A DNA stretch of 64,000 bases, taken from NCBI GenBank assembly GCA_037102815.1, contig BTPP01000007.1:1054001-1118000 (forward strand), written 5' to 3'. Source of the DNA: Neurospora intermedia. Its lineage: Eukaryota > Ascomycota > Sordariomycetes > Sordariales > Sordariaceae. A program made the position numbers and the translations under genes. Positions 31,985 through 43,968 of the stretch are shown in pieces. Each line of letters begins with the position of its first letter. Positions within the stretch are counted from its first letter, which is position 1. The notes beneath the pieces are model-generated. The model was not told where the DNA came from. It saw nothing but the letters and a program-made list of their open reading frames with translations, and did not search any database.

Positions 31985-33098
31985 TAAACTAACCCTGAAA
32001 CTTACTAGCGTCTTTGTATTTTTGATCTTACAGGACCCACTTCTGCTGCTACTCCCGCATTTCTCTCCCTTTTGCCAAGTGAGGCTCCCGTCAACATTAG
32101 CTTCCAACAACATCTTTCCACGATTCCAGAACAACGTGAAACCTCAAACTCGACAGCACTGGAAGAGGTAGGGTAGACGTGGCAACTGAATTGGTGGCTA
32201 GTATCGACAGGCGAAACAGTGTGAGGGCCATCAACGTCTCTTCATGGTCCGTACTTGTAGTCGCCATGACAGCTATGAACAAGAGTCGGGACGAAATATC
32301 AGCCATGTGTATGATCTGATCACAGGAACATGGGCGTACTCTAGAGTTACCGGTAATGGATTGAATATCGACAGTGCCATCTGCGCTTTATGTATATCGA
32401 GCATAACAACCTAGTGGTCGATGTGCTTCATCTTCTTATATACAAGTACAGCTCGATGGCCTCTATACACGACACAAGTTGGTGAACGAGTACCGGATGA
32501 ATACTCCTCCCGGACATGGTTCTTTGCGAGAGGATTTCGGGAGGTAAAAGAATATACGAATATGTCAAAGTGAGAAAGCCATATCACCCAACATACCTAT
32601 TCTCTATCCGTCATCGGCAGACTGATGTTGTCGAGTGTCATGCTCCTTTCCACGAGGGGGTTCAGGGATTCGAGTATACCCCTAACCCTGACAAAGAGCC
32701 AAGTGAAAGGAAGACCCTTATCTTGTCGACCACTGCGTGCGATAAGTAGCTCACCCCACTAGACAGCCCACACCGAGGTGAGCTGCATGGTCTGTGCATA
32801 ACACTTTTGGCTTCCCGTTGCCGGCCGGCGCGCGCGCGTCAGTTTCCAATTCCATCATTGTCCCGAACCACGCCGACTTGTCCGTTTCTTACTTTCTGCA
32901 ACCTTAACTTCAAGTCCAGAACCACTGCGGTGCCGATCCCTTTGCTGCGCGACATCCGTATCCTTGCTCTGAGAGACAGGGCGCACCCGACCATTAACGA
33001 CTTCCATACCTTGCCTCGATTCAACCGTTGCCGAGATACCTACTAGAAACCGTCGTCCGGGTAAAGATACAGCAAAACATACAAAGGAAGCACTCAGG

Positions 33099-33531
33099 AT
33101 GGCGCAAGCTGGCAGTGAAAACAAGGAGCCATGGAACGAGGAGACCAGGGCCAAGTTTGAAGGGTATGTGCTGGTCTCTCTATCACACGGCATGACCGCA
33201 GACTGTCTCAGAACAGAGAGAAGAAGAAAGGATAGAATGGCTGACCGCGAAGTTGGATACGTACAGAAAGAGCCGAAGCGAATACCTTGATCCGTGCCAG
33301 GAGGCCGCTCAGCGGAGTATACGGTGTCTGCACCGCAACCAAGGAGATCGAACCATGTGCTCGGACTACTTTGAGGCGTACAGGGAATGCAAGAAGCAAT
33401 GGGTTAGTAGTTCTTCGCTGATGGATTGGGATGTGAAAAAGTACAAGATATCGATGCTAACGGGTTGACGACTGGGGATACAGATCGAAAGGAGGCGGGA
33501 ACAGAAGAGGAAGGCGGGTGCGCTCTTCTGA
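33099..33531 (+). CDS. cox23: Cox23, mitochondrial twin CX9C protein
   Basis: Three small exons, 33099-33163, 33267-33402 and 33484-33531, encode 82 residues. Introns are 103 nt (GTATGT, GCTGAC branch) and 81 nt (GTTAGT, GCTAAC branch). The core is one CHCH domain with exact twin CX9C motifs, [11 protein letters not shown] and [11 protein letters not shown], followed by KKQW and the basic tail [12 protein letters not shown]. The SEYLDPC lead-in and the [12 protein letters not shown] block match Cox23 rather than Cox17 or Cox19. Family members fold in the mitochondrial intermembrane space through Mia40 and help copper delivery to cytochrome oxidase. The N-terminal extension is short. ATG 33099 is the first in frame. 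Confidence 0.9.
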
Positions 33532-34257
33532 GCTACCGGACTTTTCAATGGAAGGATATAATATGAGAAACCACGACTAGAAGGAAGAAAAAGAAATCTG
33601 AGCAAGAGGAGGAAGATCATCGTGGGCAACATTGCTTTTTGCGTTTGTATAAATAGTCTTTGTAAAGCACTTGCATGGGTAGGCGTTTAGGTTACGGAAG
33701 ACGCGGAGTACCTGTTTGATCGTTCATCAAACGAGGACAAGGAGGGAATAGAAAAAAAATGGGTGGTATGGTGACTGTAGAAAGGGGGCAAAAGAAATGG
33801 TCAGGTAAAACATCAAAAACAAATAAGCAAGCCGAAGTGAAGATGGTCAAGTATATATGATATATACCTATCTATATATATATTGACGGTGAGGCCCGAG
33901 CCACTCAGCTCGGTCACGGCGGGGTCCCCGGTCTCGATCGATTCACTGTAGGGGACTAGGGGTACTTCTACTTGTATAGTATGTAGTGTACATATGAGTG
34001 TACAGTAGGCACCACGTCCGCTCTGTCGCACGAGCCACTCACATTCAAGGCAACGCCAAGCTCAACCTTTAAAACCTTCTGAATCGACAAACTTACCAAG
34101 TCAACAACAAAAGTGCAGTGCAACCCGGTCAAATCTGTGGCCTACGGTAGCATTCTTTTTATGATCCTTCTTTTCAATCTCCTTCCTCTCTTTGGTCAAC
34201 AATTTTTTTATCCAACGCCGAGATCGGTCAAGCAAGCACCCTGAGCAAACATCAACA
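33532..34257. other. Spacer between cox23 and mdm20
   Basis: About 730 bases between two plus-strand genes. It contains an alternating TATA-rich patch at about 33850-33885 and a pyrimidine-rich leader from about 34145. No gene is seen. Confidence 0.6.
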
Positions 34258-37200
34258 ATGTCTTATGGACGATATGGGCGCCCAGCCCTGAAAAACAGCG
34301 TCGACGTCCAGTTACAGACCGCCTTCACTGACAGCAACTGGAACACCGTCATTCGTTTGGCCGACAAGCGCTTCAAAACCCTCAAGGACCCTTACTACGA
34401 GGTAGACTCTTCATGAACTGCTGCCTCACACCACTCATAAGCCCAGTCACTCACTACTTCTCATCAGGCTATCAGAATCGCCGCCGAGTCTCAGCTCGAT
34501 GGCACCAGTGAAAGGTGTACGGCACTGATCGCCATCGACGAGCTCGTCAAGTCCAAGGCTGTGCCCGACTATGACACTGTTGAACTGCTGGAGTGGGCTG
34601 CGCGAGACTATCTCTACGACACCGAGTATGCCGAGACGCTGGGTCCCCTCAGAGCCCGCTGGGTGAAGGCGAACCCTAAGAGCAAGTTTTCCGTGAAATG
34701 TCTTCAGTCGTGCCTGGAGTATTGGGATCTTGTGAGCGCTCAGCAGATTGCCACGACGCTGGACAAGGCCTTTGCCAACTCGGGAGACCGCCAATACATG
34801 TTCTGGAGCATTACTCTCACCTACCTCCTTTCAGTGAGTCTTCGCTATGCTATGCCCTGAGGGACCAGTACCCACAGCTGACATGTCCAGGTTAGCCCCC
34901 AGTGCAGTGAGGCCAGCAAAAAGGTGTATAGCCTTCTTGTGGTTAAGCAACTTGAGAGGGCGGCTGATATCACTGAAAACGTATGTTGCGCCCAGAGCTT
35001 CTGCATCATTCACACTTTGTCAGCCAGAAAGTGCCTAACCCCAGCTTTAGGCCGAGAAAGTCGAGTCTAAAGATCGAGGCCTGCTTCAGGAAGAGGAGAT
35101 CTCTCTTTACTACCGTGTCATGCTCTCTCATGGCTCCAAAGAAGACTTCATCAGCCGCATGCAGAGCCCTAAACTAGGACCTCTTGCCCAGCTCAAGGAG
35201 GGCCGCAAGGACTTGTTCTACCAAGCCCTCAATGCCTATGAGTCGTGGGGCGAATGGGACCGCATCTATGACCTTTGCCGCCAGGCTCTCAGACTGGGCC
35301 TTGATGGGACGACACCGACCTTTTCCGTCTGTGATTACAAGGTGTGGAAGAAATTCGCCTTGGCTGCCAGCAAGTCCCAGGATCAGGAGACTGCCCTGGG
35401 CGAGGTGCAAAGCATCCTCAAAGAATTCATTGCGCTCAAGACCAACACCGCCATGTACAAGAAGAACATTGCTCTCGCCCTCCTCGACACCGCATTCCGT
35501 CAGCCTGTGGTACCAGGCAGCTCTGCTAACGACTCAGGCGTGACCCCGAGAGTTATTCAAATCGGCCTATATTTGGACAGCTACTTTGACAAATTGTCTG
35601 CGTTTGACGATGTCAAGGACTTTGTCGCAGAGCTCAGCTTCGAGGAGGTCAAGGGACTCATGGAGGAAGTCCTGCCCAAGATGCTGGAAGAGGTGAGTTC
35701 CCTTCTCATATCATTTGGCATGGCACCGTCACACTAACCTTTTGCATAGAAGTCTGAAAAGTCTAGTCAGGTTATTCTCAAGTCACTAATCTGCAAGCTG
35801 CGTTACCTGCTCACCACTTGCACACAAACACTTTCCCACAACCCCTCTGTGGTGGACGGCCAAGAGCAGGACAAGCCATACCAATGCCGTCTGTGCTCTA
35901 CCCTCACGTCTCTACCATGTGAGAGCTGCTCGAGGAGCGTGGTTACCGAGGCCGCCCAAATATACCAGCAGATAGTCGACGACTCGGAGCTGTTGGCAGC
36001 AATCCCCCGTCTCGACAAGGACCCCCGTATTGACTTGGCCCTTGTCATGGGTCACTCGATCCTCAAGCTCTCTGGCTTGCGTCCTCGCACTTCGGATGTT
36101 GCTCCGGCACCGTTGCGGGATGTGAACCCATCGCTGTTCCTCCAGGCGGTCCTCGTCTTGGACACCCAGCTCAAGGTTACGCCTAGTGATGTCGCACTGC
36201 GCCTCCTACTGGCCCAACTCTACCTCCTTCTCGGATGCGCTTCCTACGCCTACCAGATCTGGACTCCTCTCGAAGTGAAGCGCACCATCCAGGACTCCCT
36301 CAGCCCTCTCTTCTTTGACAGGATATCAAGTTTGTCGCCAGGTCTGTTCACCGGTACCCGCCCATTGATGGAGCCGCTGCGTTCATACTACAACAACAGT
36401 CTGCACAGCAGCTGCCCCTTGCGGATCTGGGACGCGTTTAGCTCTGGGAGCTACAGCAGTATCCTGGAGATGACCGAGTTCGACAGCAAGCTGCGGAGAA
36501 GCTGCACGCTTATGATGTCCATTGTGGAAGAGCGACGGGCAACTCGTGCTTTTGGCGGAAAGATCGAATGTGAGATTGGCGATTTGGCACTCACTGGTAC
36601 GTTGCCTTGATCTTGATCCATACCTTTGTCCCTAAGCAAAAAATTAACTTGATTTCCAGAAAACATCGACGACACGACTACCCTACTCAACAAAACCGAC
36701 TACGGTTCATTCGTCAACCTCGAAAGTCCCCACGGTCCTCCCATCCAGGAGTTCCTTCGTATCGGCCCCGAGCTTTCCGTAAGACTTTCTTTTTTCCCAA
36801 ACCCTCGCCTGCTCTTCCCAAATGCTAACCTCCCGCCAGAACGAGCGCGCTCACCTCTCCTTCCTCTCCGAGCAATATCTCGATCTGATCCACCACAAAC
36901 CGCCCAAGGACCACCGCCCTTACAAGCCCAGCGAAGCGGCCCTCAAAGAGCGCGCCTACACCTTCGAGACGCTCTCCCAACTCAACAACTCGCTCACCAG
37001 CTTCATCCACCGTCCCACCACCCCCGCCGCGCTCACCTCGCCCGAAGCTACCTACTACACCATCATCTCCCTCCTCTCCGCCGCCGTGCTCACCGCCCTC
37101 TCCACCACGCGCGCCGACCCTTATCCGTCCGAGACCATGAGCGTCATCACCTCGTCCATCCGCACCGCTTTCACGGGACTACGCACCCGCTTCACATCTT

Positions 37201-37724
37201 CCTCCTCCCCTTCATCCTCTTCTGCCAACAGCAGCACCAACGGAGTAGTAGACGAAACCTTCTACTCCCTCACCGACATGCACACCCTCTCGCACGTGCG
37301 CGAAACCGCCCTGGCCATGCGTCACAGCGCCGCCTTTGTCCAGGCCTGGAACGACCGCGAGCTGGCCCGCGATCGCTCCGGTAAGAGTACGCTGCACAAG
37401 GACGGGCTGGCGGAACTCAAGGCGTTGGATGCCATGGCGGCCAAGACCATCACGGAGGTCAAGGGGCATATACAGAAGCTGAAGGAGCAGTTGGGCGCGG
37501 GAGGGTGGTTGGATAAGATGCTGGATTGGACTTTTGGTGGTGCTGCTGCTGAAGGTACTACTACTGAAGGGGAAGAAGGGGAAGAAGGTGAGAAGACTGC
37601 AAAAGTGAGGAAGGCGGTGGAGGATGTAGTGGGTGGAAGAGAGGGGGCGGAGGAGTGGGTTGGGAAGGTGGTGGAGAGTTGGGGGCAGGGGGTGAAGGGG
37701 TGGGGGCTGGTGAGGATGGAGTGA
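34258..37724 (+). CDS. mdm20: NatB N-terminal acetyltransferase auxiliary subunit (Mdm20/Naa25)
   Basis: Seven exons (34258-34401, 34468-34833, 34891-34980, 35051-35692, 35750-36596, 36660-36778, 36840-37724) encode 1030 residues. All six introns are 57-70 nt. The protein begins with SVDVQLQTAFTDSNWNTVIR and continues as TPR-like helical repeats typical of Mdm20/Naa25, for example KLGPLAQLKEGRKDLFYQAL and LFLQAVLVLDTQLKVTPSDV. In the family this subunit anchors the catalytic Naa20 to the ribosome; NatB acetylates Met-Asp, Met-Glu, Met-Asn and Met-Gln N-termini and supports actin and mitochondrial inheritance. A Ser-rich insertion near SSSSPSSSSANSSTNG and an acidic, Gly-rich C-terminal tail (GEEGEEGE) look lineage-specific. 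The long final exon is richer in G/C-ending codons than the others. ATG 34258 starts the conserved region with only about 14 residues before it. Confidence 0.9.
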
Positions 37725-38290
37725 ATCGATGGGTTTGGTATAGTTTAGGTAAGGTAGGGGTGTGGTAGGAGGATGGATAGATGGGTATGTAAATATTGGT
37801 AGATTTTTGGTAGAGAAAAGTATGGTTTAAGAAGTGCTATGAGAGATGGGAATCGTTGTTGACGAGGAATGAAACGGATTATTTAGATGCATACTATGCC
37901 TCGAGCCTGGTTTTTTCACCTTGCTCATCCAAAATATGTAAAGCCGAGATTCAAGGTAACGAACTGACTGCGCCTAGTCTAGGTACTCAGGCACCCAGTA
38001 AAGATATGTATTGACTAGAGGAGGCATTTGGCCCCTATAAACACGAATATACCTAATCATGATATAACATCGAGATATAACTATCTTCCATGCCACTCAC
38101 TAAGTCAAGTCTTTCTTGGCTTGGACTTTTACCCATTAGACTACATGTCACCTAGCACATTACCGGCACCCTCACAATCTCAGTCCGGACGAATAGGTAG
38201 GTCTTTTGAACTTTCAACCTGCCTGCATCAGAGCGGTTTTCGAGCAAGTACCTAGCTCCAGTTAGTTCAATTTCCGATGAAGTCTCAAGC

Positions 38291-38331
<41 letters not shown>

Positions 38332-39312
38332 CGCGTTACGCTCTGGTCATTCCCGATATGACAGAAACATAAAAGCCTAACAAACATGGCCAAACCCAAG
38401 CCCAAACCCAAAAGTCTAGATTAAGACCTAGGTAGATCAGACCTTGTATAAATACCAATGTCATTCATTCAAGAGTTGATCGAACATCACATTTCTCTCG
38501 AGTTGAAAATGTGAAGTGGTACCAACCCAATCCTTTTTGAAATTTTACATTTCATTTTATATCCTTAAAAACCTCACAGAGTGCCTGAATAGTGAAGAAG
38601 ACCATTCATTCTTTCAAAACAACAAACATAAAAGCCAAATATCCGCCGATTTCCTTTGCTGTCCCATCTTTCCTTCCTTCCTTCTTCCTTCATACATCAT
38701 ACATGTGATATGAACAACCCGCCTAGAGGTAGTTCCGTCATTCCAGGTATATCCTGAACCATGAATAAGAATCCACCCCCAGTCATATAGGGTTGAACAG
38801 CCAGACATTCATGTTGGTTTCGTAAACCAGTCAGTCCCAATCCATGGTCGTCCCCCTTCCCTTCCTTCCTTGATCATTTGTTTGTCGTTTGATAGACGGT
38901 CGTTCGGTTATATACCTTCATCCTTTAGTCTCTTCTTCATGTTCATCCCATCCATTCATCCATAATTCCATCCATTCCGTGAATACCATTCGCGATCGTC
39001 CTTTCTTTCGTCTCGGGTCGTTTTATGTCCGTTAGGTTGATTGTTCTTTTGTTGTGTCGTTGTTGCATGGTGTTTATGTGTGGTTGAGCGTGTGTGTGAG
39101 CTGCAGTGGTGGTGGGTTGTAGGTATCGTCGTAAGCGAAAGCAAGAAATCAAAAGAAAATAACATCATGACAAGAAAAGAAAAACAAGATCTCTATCAGC
39201 GCCTTTGCCCAGCCTCCCATATAGTGCGATGAGATGGACGAGAAAAAGAAAATGCGCCTCCCCCCTTTTGTTCAACAACAAACCCCCATCAAACCCAATA
39301 ATCTACCGGGCC
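37725..39312. other. Convergent spacer between mdm20 and fig1
   Basis: About 1.6 kb between two genes that end towards each other. It carries a 38-base A run and AT-rich sequence. A second CATCCATTCATC-type repeat patch lies near 38945-38975. No coding-biased frame is seen. Confidence 0.6.
38292..38329 (+). repeat. 38-base A run
   Basis: Uninterrupted A tract. It could be a retroposed poly(A) tail or simple slippage. Nothing gene-like precedes it. Confidence 0.85.
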
Positions 39313-40333
39313 TTAGGCCATGAGCTCGCTCAAGACTCTCATACTCAATATCATGACCAGCAAACCAATCGTGACAATGATCAACAGCGTGAAGCTGAAC
39401 CAGCCCAACACCATGGCCGAGCTGCCCACGCCGGCCATGACGCTCCCGTTGCCAAAGTCCTGAGCGATGACGGATGCCGCCACCGACGCCGTATGCTGCC
39501 ACAGCACCGAGACCAGGACAAAAATGGTCGCGATAAATATGATGACGAGGGCGACCTGGCTGACGGGCCGCGAAGGGAAAGGTTTGACCTCGCGCTCGGA
39601 ACCCTCCGAGTCTTCCTCTTCGTGCCAGCCGGGGAAGGTGGCGAGGAGGAGGAGGCAAACGAAGGCGAAGATGATTGCGATGATGCTGTGTTTTTGTATG
39701 CCTTGTTAGCATGTCTGCTCGTATCGCGACAAAAGCACGGATGAAATTTGCTTCTTACATCAAGTATGGAAAAACAATCATATCCTTGAACTGCGCAGCC
39801 AGCCAGACCAGATTCAAAGGATCCTGATCAACCGAGATCTCGTTGGCTAGCGTTGTCGCATTGTTGCTGCACAACCACGACCCGCCATCGGGATTAACGC
39901 AGATGCCAAAGAAACCAACGCGCGCCTGGAGACGGGCGCCGTCCACAATGTTGGCGATCGCAGTGGTGACGTCGTAGTGCACCTGCGAGGTGTCGGGGAT
40001 GGCTTGGTAGTTTTCGTAGTAGAGCGACAACAAAAAGATATCGGGGATGACGGGTGACGAGGACGAGCAGCCTGCTAGGAGGAGGGCTGTGTACGGTGTG
40101 TTAATCTTGATTTTCTATTTAGGAAAACAGACGGGGTTTCCTTACACAGTAGGATAATTGTGATCATGATGAGAATCATCAAGACGTGGTGATATCCCAG
40201 AAACGGTAGCCACCCTGGAGTTCATCATCATATTGTTAGCTCATTCCGTTGCCTACAACATGTCTGAGGAAGGGGAAGATGGAGATAGAGAGAAAGACAT
40301 ACGGTACCACCCTAATTGGAACCCGCTAGCCAT
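39313..40333 (-). CDS. fig1: Fig1 domain membrane protein (low-affinity calcium uptake / mating cell fusion)
   Basis: Four exons, 40303-40333, 40146-40214, 39759-40086 and 39313-39685, give 266 residues; introns of 88, 59 and 73 nt have GCTAAC or ATTAAC branches. The protein has a first membrane helix (VLMILIMITIILLSLLLAGC) and the conserved ectodomain pattern SPVIPDIFLLSLYYENY, then GFFGICVNPDGGSWLCS, the Fig1 signature. Three more helices follow, including IIIAIIFAFVCLLLLATFPG and SFTLLIIVTIGLLVMILSM. An acidic loop (HEEEDSEGSE) lies between helices 2 and 3. In yeasts and filamentous fungi Fig1 acts in calcium influx and membrane fusion during mating and hyphal development. The first exon is only 31 nt. 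It was placed by its ATG, its GTATGT donor and phase agreement. Confidence 0.9.
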
Positions 40334-43054
40334 CTTGTCGTATGTATGTTGCTTCCTTGTTTAACTTTCAACGTTTTATCCCTAATCCCTTCTTCCTTTC
40401 CGTTATTAGATACCGCGCCTGGTACCCACACCCGCCCTCCGCGAGGTTTGCGCCAGAGGGACGGTTGGGGACGTTTTGCGCGATGGCCGACAGTAACAAG
40501 ATTGCCCTCAAGACTAATACGTCGTTTGGGTTCTTTTCGAATTCGTCGTTGTCGGCTTGGAGAAGGGTTGCGCCGTAAAACGATGTCTCGCTTGCTGGAA
40601 TGGAAGGCGGTCTACCTCACTTGCTGGGTGAGGTACAAGTCGTAGGTATTTGGTAGGATGGGATCCTTGGAATGCAGTGCGCGAAGCAGTCCAGAAGTCT
40701 TCGTTTCTTCCCCACGTGTTTCCTTGTCTTGAATTGTCGGTATCCGTTTCGTCTCGTCTCTTGGTGTGCTTGTTAGGGCGCGTAGGTAGCTGAGGAATGC
40801 GGGAATGCGCAACAAGTTGAGTAGGTGTACGTGTGAGAATGTAGTTAGGTATGGATTGGCAGGCACCGCAGTGGGTGGGTTGGTTGGTGGAGGAGACGCA
40901 GAGGATTGTGTGCTCAAGTTCCTGCCAGATGCAAAAGCAAGAAAGCAGGCGGACTGGACCTAAACAGAAACAGGCAAGGGGCCAGGCACAAGGTTCGACC
41001 TTTCGTCCCTTTGGGTTCTGTCCCTTGTTTTTTTTTTTCTTCCCTTGTCTCACTAGGTGAATTGATGCTGCAGGATGAATCTGCAAGGCACCACGACCGG
41101 ACCTGAATCCAAGGGTTTACTTTTTTTTGTTTTCTCTCCCCGTGCTGCTTGGAAGGAACCAAGCTAAGTAGGGTAGAGGTATGGGGTCCCCGCTTCGGTG
41201 AAGGTCAGGTACACGGCAGCTTGAGATGTAGTATGTAGCCTGGGCTGTAGCTGCTAGTATGGGACAAACGGTGGAGGTCAGAAAGACAGGCTGAGTGGTG
41301 GTGGTAGAAGGCCAAAAAGGATGCACGATCGAGAAAAGAGGGATCGTGTATTGGGTGACGTACAGGTTCCCGTTGGCTTGGAAAGGACTTCAGGACCGTG
41401 AATGAGGGCACCTCAGGAACGAAGGATTGAGAACAAGCGTGAGACTGGAAGAGACTTGTGCAAGTCAAGTCGTGCAAGAGTGCAGCTCAGTGGGACCGGT
41501 GACCTGCCTCTCCTCTCAACAGGCAGCGCGCTCGCGTTCGTTGCGGAAAAGCGGTGGCTGGTTTCCGGGCAACAGTTGGAAGTCTTCACAGTTCACACAA
41601 GGTCGCTACTTCTCACTACAAACTAGACCATCCAAAAACTACCTACCTAAACAGCCCACCAGCCCACTTCGCCAGGGCAGTGAACATTAGGTCGCTACAC
41701 TACCTACCTATTTTGGGATCCTCGTTTGCAAGTGGACAAAGTGCTGAAGCCATTCAATTCCCTGCTTTTCACTTGGGCGGTCGGTCGGTCGGTCGGTACC
41801 TGCTTGTAAGTATCGAGCCCGTACCGTAGTGCTTGCAACGTCAGGCACGTCGAGATACATACGTACCATGATGACTGGCTGAGTGGGAGCGGCCTCACAC
41901 ACTTGGACAAGTGGAAGGGTCCGTCTCCGTCTTCCCCAACCTCCCGGTTTTATTTACTTGGAGCTTGGGCAGAGCCCGTTGTCCGGACAGTGGCAGTGAT
42001 GATGACGAAGGATTGGATGCGACGAGGGACCAAGCTCCATTTTCTTGGCAGGGCAATCGCTGTGTTGAGTTTGGCGCCGTTTCGTCTGAACTCTGAACTC
42101 CACTCAGCAAGGCGGCTAGAGAGAGAGAGAGGACGGACTGGAGGCGCACGGTCCATCTTCAAAAAGGCACTGATTGCACAAAGGCAGCTTACACCTACCA
42201 ACTGAAGTAAAGATGTCTCATCTTTTCTACTTACTCCAAGTCTTCCCCGAGGTTGGGATGGGCTGGTCTCCCGCCCTCGCTCCGTGCATCTTTCAGCTCA
42301 CCCTCCAGCTGAGAATTGAAATTTTCCAACTCCCGAAAGAGCTGATCGAAAAAAAGAAAAACTTGTATACCAGAAGGCTGGGAATTCAATGCAATGGAGC
42401 ATGGCCCAAGCTTTCCTGTCCAAGCTTCGCCCGACCGCGCGGAGATCATCAAAGCCCCGTCCGTACCTGACACGTGCCGAGGGCAATTTGCCGATCAATG
42501 GCTTCTTGTGTGTGACCTTGATGAAGGACGCCAACATCATCTGTCAATGCTTCATTCAATTATACTGTAGGTAGTGTATACATACTTACCTACAACACAC
42601 CGAAACGCCACGATGCCATTCCCCGGATTTCTTTCGGCTGGGACGCCCCCGCTTTTGGAAGCAGATACATAGATAGGCTTTTGCCCAACCCCTCTTCAAG
42701 GCTGTGTTGAGGGTTTGTGGTACATAAACAAGATATGAGAGACAACGAATGTGTTTGTTCATTTACTTAAGATGGTCTCATAACTTGTGGAATCCCATCG
42801 ACTGGAGAGAGTGCTTGGGACGACGAAGGCATTCCAAGCCGAGGTCGATTTATAAGCAGCCCCCTGTATTTCTCGCCTTCTTCATAACCCCTCCGGCTTC
42901 CAAATTTCGGGAAGGACGAGGGGTAACACGACATGTTCTTTGAGTAGTATATCATAACCTCGAGGCCTACGAGTTGAACTCATCGCCAACAATAATCCTC
43001 CGCCTTGAACATTGAGAATCTGTAATCCGACAATCCACTGTCCCATCCTACAAC
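40334..43054. other. Divergent spacer between fig1 and the DsbA-like gene
   Basis: About 2.7 kb containing the promoters of both neighbours. A GGTCGGTCGGTCGGTCGG run lies near 41780-41797, CTACCTACC words near 41640 and 41700, and a TTTATAAG TATA-like word near 42850, about 200 bases before the DsbA-like start. Reading frames here are short and without codon bias. Confidence 0.55.
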
Positions 43055-43823
43055 ATGACACACTTTCAGATCAAAGTAGTCTCCGACATCATCTGCCCTT
43101 GGGTATGGCTACTACCCTGGCTACATCGTCCATCAAACGTGCATCACTTACACTAAAACAAATTTCCAGTGCTACGTCGGCAAAGCCCGTCTCGAGCGCG
43201 CCATCAAGCTCTACAAGGACGTCATCCCAGGCGGCGCAAACGACACCTTCACCGTGACCTGGCACCCCTTCTACCTCGACCCTTCGCTGCCCAAAACGGG
43301 CGGTATCGACCCCAAGGCCTATCTCGGCAAGAAGCTGGGCAGCCCCGACCGCCTCGCCATGGTCCATGCGCGCCTCAAGGCCATCGGTGAAGGCGAAGGC
43401 ATCAAGTTTTCGTTGAACGGCAGGATCGGCAACACCCGCAATGCGCATCGGTTGATTCAGCTGGCGAAAACCAAGTCCAACGAGATTGAGAATAAGACGG
43501 CTGCGGCCCTGTTTCAGTTGCATCATGAAGAAGATGGCGATGTGTCGTCGAATGACATGCTGATTGCTGCTGGCAAGCGCGCGGGTTTGGATGGGGCGGA
43601 AGTCGAGAGCTGGCTGAATAGTGATAGAGGTGGCGAGGAGGTTGATCGTGAGGTTGCAGAGGCCCAGAGGAAGGGAATCCATGGAGTTCCCAACTTTACC
43701 ATCAACGGACAGTCAGAACTCAGCGGGGCGCAGGATCCCGAGACATTCGTCCAAGAATTCCTGCGTGTCAAGGCTGCTACTTCGGATGTTAACGAAAGAC
43801 CGTCTGATGGGCCGACTTGTTAA
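43055..43823 (+). CDS. DsbA-family thiol oxidoreductase (FrnE-like)
   Basis: Two exons, 43055-43102 and 43170-43823, give 233 residues with a 67-nt intron between them. The protein starts MTHFQIKVVSDIICPWCYVG. The redox motif C14-P-W-C17 lies at the end of the first beta strand, as in DsbA-like proteins of the FrnE / 2-hydroxychromene-carboxylate isomerase group. The helical insertion (NTRNAHRLIQLAKTKS and the DVSSNDMLIAAGKRAG region) and the cis-proline loop GIHGVPNFTINGQ complete the thioredoxin fold. No signal peptide is present, so a cytosolic role is likely. The intron falls exactly between Trp16 and Cys17, so the two active-site cysteines come from different exons. Substrates are unknown. 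Confidence 0.9.
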
Positions 43824-43968
43824 GGATTTGGTGGCTGGTCAAGACTAACCCTGAATATTGATGTATGGCAGCCGATAATTTGGCATCGCAAAGCCTTCTT
43901 TTCGTCGTAGTTCGAATAACCTTAGTAGCCTTTTGCGTGTATCGGACATTCTTGAGCAGATACTGCGC

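Larger units (their letters stand above)
30648..33098. other. Divergent spacer between GH76 and cox23
   Basis: About 2.45 kb with promoters for both neighbours, a 16-base C run, a 39-base T run and one coding-biased segment on the plus strand, each listed separately. The Cox23 leader is probably the last hundred or so bases. A CGCGCGCG word lies at about 32828-32837. Confidence 0.55.

Noticed and set aside
31667-32134. 155-residue minus-strand open frame
   Set aside because: It overlaps the plus-strand segment that carries the codon bias, so its openness is better explained as a shadow.
40514-41086. 190-residue minus-strand open frame upstream of fig1
   Set aside because: Codon use is unbiased, there is no domain, and it sits in the fig1 promoter region. 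Most likely chance.
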